From the NCBI RefSeq assembly GCF_014851395.1, contig NW_024042261.1, positions 36,481,942 through 36,545,941 of the forward strand: a DNA stretch of 64,000 nucleotides. Reading direction: 5' to 3'. The notes under the pieces were generated by a model. The model saw only the letters and a list, made by a program, of their open reading frames with translations, did no database searches and was not told where the DNA came from. Positions 26,701-36,500 of the stretch are shown in pieces. Made by a program: the position numbers and the translations under genes. Source of the stretch: Micropterus salmoides. Lineage: Eukaryota; Chordata; Actinopteri; Centrarchiformes; Centrarchidae. Positions within the stretch are counted from its first letter, which is position 1; every line of letters starts with the position of its first letter.

Positions 26701-29700
26701 GAATTTTTGACATGAATGGAAGTTTGGATATTGACCTGTAGCTCTGTCACACTCTGCATGTCTGTCTCTGTTTTCCCCTACACTCGCTCTCTCTCTCCCT
26801 GCCTGTGCCTCATTAGCCTCATGTCTTTCACCTGCGTTGCTCCCGCCCTGCTCGTTAGTCCCTGTGTGTATATATACCTGGTGTTTCTGTCTTGTCTTTG
26901 TCGGGTCATTGTATGTTGTCACCCAGTGTTGCAGTTTGTTCTCGTGTCTTCAGCCTTACTCGCCGTGTCTTGTTGTTACCCTGCTCAGTTTTGGATTCTG
27001 GTTTTCACCCTTTTGGATTTCTGTTGGACAGCCTTTGTTTTGGGATTCTGTCAGCAGCCACTCAGTTTGTAAGTGTGCTCGCCTTTTGTTTGTTTATTAA
27101 ACCACTGAACCATACCTGCTCCGCTCTGTGTCCTGCTTTTGGGTCCTCCAACCTGCTCCACCCTGCTCCACACCACCGATCGTGACAGAATGACCCGACC
27201 AAATATGGACCCAGCGGACATTGTTAAATTGCCCAGCACCTGGGAGGAACTGGGGGTGCCTAAAGAGGAGCTAACAGCCGAGGAGCCGCAGTTTTTTGAG
27301 TTACTCTCTAATATGTGGAGAACGGACCCAGAAATGGCCCTGCTCGTTGCCTCCTCCCGATGGAGAAGGTCTCTTGAATTTGAGACTGTGTCGAGACTTT
27401 GCTCTGCAACCCCCCAGTGTGTGACTGCTAAGCCTGCTAGCCCCGAGCCCCGGCCTGCCGGCTGCACGCAGGGAAGCATCCACTCGTCCTGCCCGACTGG
27501 CGCTGCCAGTCGCCAGCCTGATCCGCCAGTCTCCAGCTCGGCTAGCGTTGCTAGTCCTTAGCCTGTCCCCGGTACTGCTAGCTCCAGGGCTTGTTCCCGG
27601 CCTGCTAGCTGCATGGTGGGAGGCTTCTTCCTCTCCCGGCCTTCTAGCACCCAGCCTGCTAGCCGCCCGCCTGGTCATCTCCTTCCTGTGTTGGCTCCAT
27701 CATCCGGACTGGTTGGGGACTCCTGGACATCTAGCTCTCTGGTCTCTTTTTTTGATGGACTTGCCGTTAGAACCAGAGAGCCCTAGGATTGCTAGTTCCC
27801 AACCAGTCAGCCACCCAGCTCGGAGTCGACCAGCTAGCCTATGGCCTGATAGCCTGGAGGCTAGGCTCCCCCCGGAGTCCTCCTTCGAGGGAAGTCGCCT
27901 GGCCTCGGGCTCTTTTCGGGTTCCCGTGGTGGTCATCGGAGGAGACCAGGTCACCAGCAGCGACCGGTCTGCAACCAGCGTGATCCCAGGCCAGCTAGTG
28001 CTACTAGCTTTGTGCCTGCCCACCTGCCTGATCCCCGGCCTGCTAGCGCTGCTAGCAGCCAGCCTGATCACCAGCTGACTCCTGTTCCTTCGTCGGTGGT
28101 CCGACCAACGCCAGCTTCGTTGGTGGCCCAGCCGACTTCTGTTCCTCGTGCTCCGTCGGTGGTCCGACCGGCACCTGCTTTGCCGGTGGCCCAGCCGACT
28201 CCTGGTCCCTCGTCGGTGGCCCCACCAACTCCAGCTCCGTTGGTGGCCCAGCCGACTCCTGTTCCCTTGTCGGTGGTCCGACCTACACCAGCTTCGTTGG
28301 TGGCCCAGCCGACTCCTGTTCCTAGTGCTCTGTCGGTGGTCCTACCGGCACCTGCTTCGCCGGTGGCCCAGCCGACTCCTGTTCCCTCGTCGGTGGTCCG
28401 ACCGGCACCTGCTTCACCGGTGGCCCAGCCGACTCCTGTTCCCTTGTCGGTGGTCCGACCAACACCAGCTTTGTTGGTGGTCCAGCCGACTCCTGTTCCT
28501 CGTGCTCCGTCGGTGGTCCGACCGGCACCTGCTTCGCCGGTGGCCCAGCCGACTCCTGGTCCCTCGTCGGTGGCCCCACCAACTCCAGCTCCGTTGGTGG
28601 CCCAGCCGACTCCTGTTCCTAGTGCTCTGTCGGTGGTCCTACCGGCACCTGCTTCGCCGGTGGCCCAGCCGACTCCTGTTCCCTCGTCGGTGGTCCGACT
28701 GGCACCAGCTCCGTTGGTGGCCCAGCCGACTCCTGTTCCCTCGTCGGTGGTCCGACTGGCACCAGCTCCGTTGGTGGCCCAGCCGACTCCTGTTCCCTCG
28801 TCGGTGGTCCGACTGGCACCAGCTCCGTTGGTGGCCCAGCCGACTCCTGTTCCCTCGTCGGTGGTCCGACTGGCACCAGCTCCGTTGGTGGCCCAGCCGA
28901 CTCCTGGTCCCTCGTCGGTGGCCCCACCAACTCCAGCTCCGTTGGTGGCCCAGCCGACTCCTGTTCCCTTGTCGGTGGCCCCACCAACTCCAGCTCCGTT
29001 GGTGGCCCAGCCGACTCCTGTTCCTAGTGCTCTGTCGGTGGTCCGACCGGCACCTGCTTCGCCGGTGGCCCAGCCGACTCCTGTTCCTAGTGCTCGGTCG
29101 GTGGTCCGACCGGCACCTGCTTCGCCGGTGGCCCAGCCGACTCCTGTTCCCTCGTCGGTGGTCCGACCGGCACCTGCTTCGCCGGTGGCCCAGCCGACTC
29201 CTGTTCCCTCGTCGGTGGTCCGACCGGCACCTGCTTCGCCGGTGGCCCAGCCGACTCCTGTTCCTAGTGCTCTGTCGGTGTTCAGACCGACTCCAGCTCC
29301 TCGTGTCCGTTCCATGGTCCCCAGCCCAGCTGTCCAGTCGGTGTTCAGACCGACTCCAGCTCCTCGTGTCCGTTCCATGGTCCCCAGCCCCGCTGTCCAG
29401 TCGGTGTTCAGACCGACTCCTGCTCCTCGTGTCCGTTCCATGGTCCTCAGCCCAGCTGCTCAGTCCGTGGACCTCAGCTCAGCTGGCCAGTCGGTGGTCA
29501 GACCGACTCCAGCTCCTCGTGTCCGGTCCATGGTCCCCAGCCCAGCTGCTCAGTCGGTGTTCAGACCGACTCCAGCTCCTCGTGTCCGGTCCATGGTCCC
29601 CAGCCCAGCTGCTCAGTCGGTGTTCAGACCGACTCCAACTCCTCGTGTCCGGTCCATGGTCCTCAGCCCAGCTGTCTCGCCGGTGGTCCTCAGCCCAGCT

Positions 29701-30473
29701 GTCTCGCCGGTGGTCCTCAGCCCAGCTGCTCAGTTCTCGGGCCTCAGCCCAGCTGCGGCTCCAGAGCACCAGAGCTTTGGGTGCCGACCTCTGGAGAGGT
29801 CTTGCCGTCGGCCTCCCGCTTGGCTTCCAGTGGGTTTCCAGCCTCTTTGTTGGCCAGCCTGCCGTCCCCCGGAACAGTCCGGCCTCCAGGGCCGTACTCC
29901 GGGACGGCCACCTGAACTCTGTGGACCCTCTGGTCCTCCCGCCCAGTTGGGTCGTCCTCCCAGACGACCTCCTGAACGTTGTTGCCTCCCTGTTCTGCCC
30001 GGCCTGTTGGGTCGTCCTCCGGGACGGCCTCCTGAACTCTGTTCTCCCCCTGATTTGCCCGGCCTCATGGGTCACCCTCCGGGACGACCCCCTGAACTCT
30101 GTTGGCCTCCTGGTCTGCTGTGTCGACCTCCGGGTCTGCCCCCTGAACTTTTGTTCACCTCTGGCCGCCTTGGTCGGCCTCCTGAACTGCCTTTCCCTGC
30201 CGGTAGTTGGCCCTTTGGGACTTTTGGTTTTGTTTTTCTGGCCCTCCACCTGGCCTCCCTCCGCCCACCCTGGGCCAGCTTGACCTGGTTGTGTTTTTTT
30301 GTTTGTGATGTTTCGTTTTAGGACGTCAGGGGCCGTCCTTTTGAGGGAGGGGTACTGTCACACTCTGCATGTCTGTCTCTGTTTTCCCCTACACTCGCTC
30401 TCTCTCTCCCTGCCTGTGCCTCATTAGCCTCATGTCTTTCACCTGCGTTGCTCCCGCCCTGCTCGTTAGTCCC

Positions 30474-30507
<34 letters not shown>

Positions 30508-33500
30508 CCTGGTGTTTCTGTCTTGTCTTTGTCGGGTCATTGTATGTTGTCACCCAGTGTTGCAGTTTGTTCTCGTGTCTTCAGCATTACTCGCCGTGTC
30601 TCGTTGTTACCCTGCTCAGTTTTGGATTCTGGTTTTCACCCTTTTGGATTTCTGTTGGACAGCCTTTGTTTTGGGATTCTGTCAGCAGCCACTCAGTTTG
30701 TAAGTGTGCTCGCCTTTTGTTTGTTTATTAAACCACTGAACCATACCTGCTCCGCTCTGTGTCCTGCTTTTGGGTCCTCCAACCTGCTCCACCCTGCTCC
30801 ACACCACCGATCGTGACAAGCTCCTGGGGCGTAATGGATCCAAACTCCAACAGCATGTTTAAAAAAAACTTGGAACAACAGTTAAAAGTGAAGTATTAAT
30901 CATCTCCACAATACAGGGGCCAATAGAATCAAACGCTTGTACAAATAGCACAGATGGAGAACATCCGTAGGACAAGATGAGGGTTTCAATGTATGTAACA
31001 GAGAGGTGATGTCATGTAATGTCATAGGTTTAAAATATGACCAAGAATGAGCAGAAGACAGGTCACATACAGAGTTCTGAGTAAGTGATGGTGAGATGTT
31101 TGTCCTAACATCTCTGATCTTACAAAGAAGTGAAGGAATTCATTAGTCCGATTTAGAGGAAGCTTGCTTGAGGAGCAGAAGGAGAAACAACTGCATTTAT
31201 AGTGTCAAACAAGATTTTAGGATTTTGCTCATTAGAGGATGTAAGCTGAGAAAAGAAGCGAGTTCTCGCATTTCTCAGCATCTCGTTTAAGGTAACCCTT
31301 AGTTCTCTCAGATGAAGCCCATGAACCTCAAGTTTAGAAGATTTCCATAGACGTTCAACTTTTCAACAATTTCTTTAAAACTGGATTGTTTCATCAACCC
31401 AAGGACAAGGTTTTTTTATGGGAGAAAATGCTTGATTTCACTGGTGCCGGTTTATCTAAAACAGCTAAAAACTGATTATCAAAAGACATCTGTATCACTG
31501 CATCCCATCAGTGAACATGGGTCAAACAAGGCAGAGAACCTCTCATCAGCATCATGATTAATAATCTGCCTCTGAGCCCTAATTCTCAGGGGTGGAGGGT
31601 CCAGAGGAAAGTTAATGTCAAAAAACACACAGCTATGATCACTCACATGAACACCTTCTACACGAGCTTTTACCATATCAAGACCAAGTGAGAAGACAAG
31701 GTCCAGGGTGTGACCCTTAATGTGTGTGGGTCCAGTAACGTGCTGAGTAAAATTAAAAGAGTCAGTGACAGATAGGAGATCCGCAGCTGTGTTGCATGTG
31801 ATATCATCAATATGCAGGTTAAAAACCCCAATAATTAGGACCTTCAACTTTGATGATAGATGATAAAAAGTCAGTAAAAGTAGTAAGAAAGATGCCAGCC
31901 ATTTAAGTGAACAAACTCATTTTCTCTTTCAGTTAGGAACATAAAATCCATATTCTCACTGGTAAAAAGCTTGTTAAGAATAAAAGTTTGGTAGAGATGG
32001 AACGAGCATTTAGCAGAGCAAACTGGAACGAGGACGGCAAGAGGTTCTCCTCCAATGTGTAAAGACATCCAGGGGCACTGCAGCTAGAGAGCATTTCCAC
32101 CTGCATCCTGGAGGGAAACCGGCCGCAACCACCGGTTTCATTCTCTGCACTGAGGCCAGAACACCCCCATCCAGGAAAGTTGGCGCATCTTCACCTGAGC
32201 GCCACCTCTGCAGCCCCTTCTCCTTGGTCTCATCTTGGGATTACCAGGGCCACTGGTCATAAACAGGAGCCGGTACTACGGGGGTGGAAAAGTTTGTCTG
32301 TAACTTTCCCAGCCATCAAAGAGTCCTTCCATAGACTCTCTGATGACCAACAACAAGCGTCGATCATACGTCCAAGCAGCAGAGACATAATCGTTAGACG
32401 TTAGGGCTGATATAACAAAACATACCAGTACAAACACTGAAAGTTGACATGCGTCCAAACCAAACACAAGCGTCATCTTGCTGATGACGAGGGCAGTACA
32501 CCCAAAGTCCCCATATAACCACAGAACAAAGGAGACAGCAGTGTTTCCCACAATAACCAAAAGTTGTCCACTATAGCGTTGAACAACCCGGAGACTACAA
32601 AGAACAGAAGAGAGAGAGAGAAAAAAAAACTCCAGCCGATTTCGATATTAGTTAACAGTAAGGGCACAATGGTAACCACGTTATATTGAAAAAGCTCACA
32701 TTATAACATTGTTTCATCAAAGTGTGAACTTTCCAACAAAACCAGAAAGATGACCGCCTTAATAACACAAATCAAATTTGCACATATAGATCAAATGAAT
32801 ACAGAAAGGCACGTGAAAATACAAATGAACAAATAACAATAGACGCTGCTATTCAAGCATGCTTTCAGTTAGACGAGGGTTTTTTATGGTTTTGTTCTAT
32901 GCTTTCCATATGTATTTACATTTTCTTGTGAAGCACTTTGATTTTTATCTGTGAAAGGCGCTATACAAATAAACTCTAATTACTTACTATTGACTTGGGC
33001 GTGCATGGCTGCTTCTGGAACAGGCTCATTAATATTTATTGATGATGTAACTGATAGCTGGTAGCAGCAGAATGAAGTCAGAAGCGGACAGAAACATTTT
33101 GAGAAATGCATTGAAACTAGTGGGGAGGAAGTTTATCATGCAGCAGGACAGTGACCCAAAGCACACTGCCAACAAAACAAAGGACTTCATCAGGGGAAAA
33201 AAGTGGAAGGTCTTAGACTGGCCAAGTCAGTCACCTGACCTTAACCCAATAGAGCTGCATTTCACCTCCTTAAGGGGAGACTGAAGGGAGAAACACCCCG
33301 AAACAAACGAGAACTGAAAGAAGCTGCGGTAAAAGCCTGGAATAGCATCACAAATGAAGAATGCAACAGTTTGGTGATGTCGATGGGTTGCAGGCTTGAG
33401 GCAGTTATTGCAAGCAAGGGTTATGCCACCAAATATTAAACGTTATTTACTGTAAGATTATTTGTTCCATTACTTCTTCTCACCTAAGAATGCTGTGGTC

Positions 33501-36500
33501 TAATACAAACGGTGGTATGTCCTGAGTTGTTTAACACATCTAGATGTGAATGCCAGGAAATAAAAGCTGAAATTCTGAACTCTTGTCTCATACTCATCTC
33601 AAACACAAATGTCTTCAGTGAACAAAAAAAACAAAGGAATTTGCCTTACCGTTCCAATACTTTTGGAGGGGACTGTATATCGTTACTACACTGTACATCT
33701 TGAATTCAGAAAAGTTATTTCCCACATCAAAAAAAAAGGACACCGGGAAAGAAGTGACTATAACGATGGTGACTTGAGAGTGATTATGAGTGAGAAGTTC
33801 AGGAACAGGAAATAGAAAATTAGATCATAAAAAGTAGCTGAAGAGAACAGGAAGAGGACAGTTTTCTTTAGGACAGATGTCAGACAAAGACATTTTTTCA
33901 GTGAGCAGCATTTATTAATGGTTAGTTCACCTATTTGCCCTGTACCACATTGTGGAGGCAATTTTGGTTGCGCTGTCATCTGAGGCTTAGTTGTTGCTTT
34001 GTAGTACTGGGTCCAGGACTGGAAGCTCTCATCAGACCTGTGGATCCACAGCAAATGATTTTGTTGAAGTCATATAACCTGAATTTCTTGACAAAATTTT
34101 TTTTATTGAAGTTCAATGAACAATTCAACAGGTAAGAGAGGAGAACACTGATTATGAAGCCTGTTGTTCTGCCACTATTTATAGTCTTTTCAGTTAAAAC
34201 TTGGGTGACAAATAAATCACAATCTTCCTGTACATCATTATTTCATCGCTAAGTCTGTTTATTGCACTTTCCACTTTGTTGCCTCCACAGTCTCCACAGC
34301 CTCCATCTCCCACTCACTTCGCCTCAGCGGTAGCTTCCGCTCTACCTCTTCTCAACACCTTTTCCTCATTCGAGGTCAGTAATGCTACACAATCTCTGTG
34401 CTCTACACTGAACTCATGCCTGGATGTCTGTGTGACCCTGTGTCCTCTATCCACCGAACCTGCTCGCCTCAACCAGTCCCACCCATGGCTGCCTGATACC
34501 ATCCGTCTGCCGCACACCGATCTCAGAGCAGACAAAGACCCTGCCGACCTCAAGGGCTTCTCAACCAGCATCAGTGCTGCCAAAACTGCATTTTATAATG
34601 ACTGAATTAGCAGTGCCACTGACGTAAGGAAATTTTTTTCCACTTTTGAATCTCTACTCTGCCTTCACCACCCACAAACCTATCTGCCGATATCTTTGCC
34701 TCCTTCTTCACAGGCAAAGTGCAGGCTGTAACTATACATTATACATGTCTTTCTCCATACCCTCAGCCAATGGCACAAAAGGCTTCACACCAAGTCTAAC
34801 ATGTAGCAGTACTATTTCTATCTTTTCCTGTCTTCCCAGGTCAATGGCACTTCACTTTCCTTGTTTACTCCTCTCATGAAGAGCGAGGTCTCAGAACTCC
34901 TGACCTGTAGCCGTCCCACTGCATGCCCACTGGACTGGATTCCTACCAAGCCACATCTCCTACCATGAGGCTGAATTGATCTCTTGTATTGAAAACACTA
35001 TTCATTAACTCACTTCTTTAGGTACTTACCCCATTAATGCCATATGCACTATTAGCTCTTACTAATATTGCTGCTTTAACTAGTATCTATTGTCACTTGT
35101 ATTTCTCTTACTTTATTGTTGCTTTATTTATGCTTGTATGTTAAAATGTAAGTCATTTTGGATAAAAGTGTCTGTAAAATGAGTAAATGTAATGTAAAAA
35201 CCCAATCCTACTGACAATCAATGTTGGCATCTTCTAACCATGACAATGATTGTTCCCCAGACCAAACAAAGTACAGATTTTAACGCAAACCACGCTGGTA
35301 GATCAAAAAAAGTTTCACTTTTGCTGCAGTGATTAGTAACAATTCGTCGGATTGAAAAACTCTTATATGCTTCATTATGGAGGGAAATCACAATATATTT
35401 TGTCAGTTGATTTGGTGGACTTTATGAAACAAAACATCCAATTTAGAAAATAGGCGGCAAAAACACCAGAACTGTTTCACTTTGTAAAAGAGCAACTGCA
35501 TGCTTAAAATGTGTTTTTATACGATCACATACTGGTGGCCATAGAGAAAATACTGTAGCAAACACCTCTTGAGTCAGGACAGCAAAAAGACAAACAACCT
35601 TTAAAATATACATCACACCTACTTTAACATTCTCCTAAGTAAGACACTTTAAATGAAATTTATTGTGTGACTAGATTTTCCCAACTTACATTGACCACTC
35701 CTACAGAGTCAGCTGACATCAAACTGTCTGATTACGTTTTTTGGCAAACACAAGCCACCTAACTACAAGGTCCAACATATTTTATTTGTCATTACAACAG
35801 GATTGTAAAAGGGATACAGTTTGTAGTTCCCTTTATGCTAAAAGCTATGGCACTGCTGATGAAATCCACCTACCACTCAAACAGTGTACTGACAGGATTA
35901 TTGAATGGGCAGTAAACAGCAAAGGTGGCACAGGCCCAGTCTCTGTTTGAAGACATATCTTGTTGGGAATCAAGACAAATTTGGATTCCCAGTATTTGCC
36001 TACTCCCTTTCCCAGGAAAAATCCCAGTGGTGAAACAAACACCAAGTAGTTACACAAAAACACCTGATAGGCATCAACTTTTCAGATTTCTCCCATTTCC
36101 TTATAATGATAAAGTGGCACACTTTTCAGAATGAGTGAGAACGAGTGTGTTGAAACTTATCATAAGATATGTTGAGAAAAAAAACATGATCAATTGATCA
36201 AAAAGATGATTGGGTTTTTTGCACCTCAAATTTTGTGTAGCTTTTAGATTCATTTTGGTTGCACTAAAGACCACTACCACATAGTCTAATGAATATGAAT
36301 CAGAAAATCTGAATAAACACCACTTCATTAGAAGTATCAAATCCAGATTTTCCTGTCAAAAAAAAGGTCAAAAGAAACATTCAGCTATAACACGCATACA
36401 AATAAGTACAACACGAGAAGCTTGATAAAGTGACACACTTTCATGAATGTGAGATGCTGCACATTTAAGTCACAAAGAATTTTCCTTCGCCACCTATGCT

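Larger units (their letters stand above)
27190..30321 (+). pseudogene. Broken proline-rich ORF of the LTR element
   Basis: The reading may start at ATG 27190 or, more likely, 27205 (MDPADIVKLPSTWEELGVPK). About 60 residues of ordinary composition, perhaps a Gag remnant, are followed by a Ser/Pro/Ala-rich stretch. Frame 1 is closed by TAG at 27559 and again at 27784; from about 27780 to 28000 the similar composition continues in frame 2; frame 1 is open again from 28012 to 30321 (769 codons). The long part consists of about 20 units of 19-21 residues (VVRPAPASPVAQPTPVPSS type), about six of 21 residues (VFRPTPAPRVRSMVPSPAAQ type) and a GRPPELC-rich tail. No zinc knuckle, protease or polymerase motif is present. 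Function unknown. Confidence 0.6.
26745..30818 (+). mobile_element. Non-autonomous LTR retrotransposon, complete with both LTRs and 5-bp target duplication
   Basis: The element begins TGTCACACTC and ends GATCGTGACA, with AGCTC on both sides (26740-26744 and 30819-30823). It interrupts the minus-strand L2 just upstream of the MSKILEK block. The LTRs (26745-27187, 30356-30818) differ by a GT-repeat expansion and about two bases, so the insertion is young. Between them are a primer-binding site, a broken proline-rich ORF and a polypurine stretch. No protease, reverse transcriptase or integrase is encoded, so movement would need a partner element. The self-priming feature suggests the Tf1/sushi group of Ty3-type elements. 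Confidence 0.88.

Noticed and set aside
28096..29277. Regular repeats that might suggest a CRISPR-like array
   Set aside because: Units are adjacent without unique spacers and lie in a eukaryotic LTR element. This is a coding-type tandem repeat.
28068..29441. 457-codon Gly/Ala/Thr-rich ORF on the minus strand and a 711-codon Arg/Trp/Leu-rich ORF on the plus strand
   Set aside because: They are shadow frames of the 57/63-bp tandem repeat, open only because each unit is a multiple of three with no stop in these frames.
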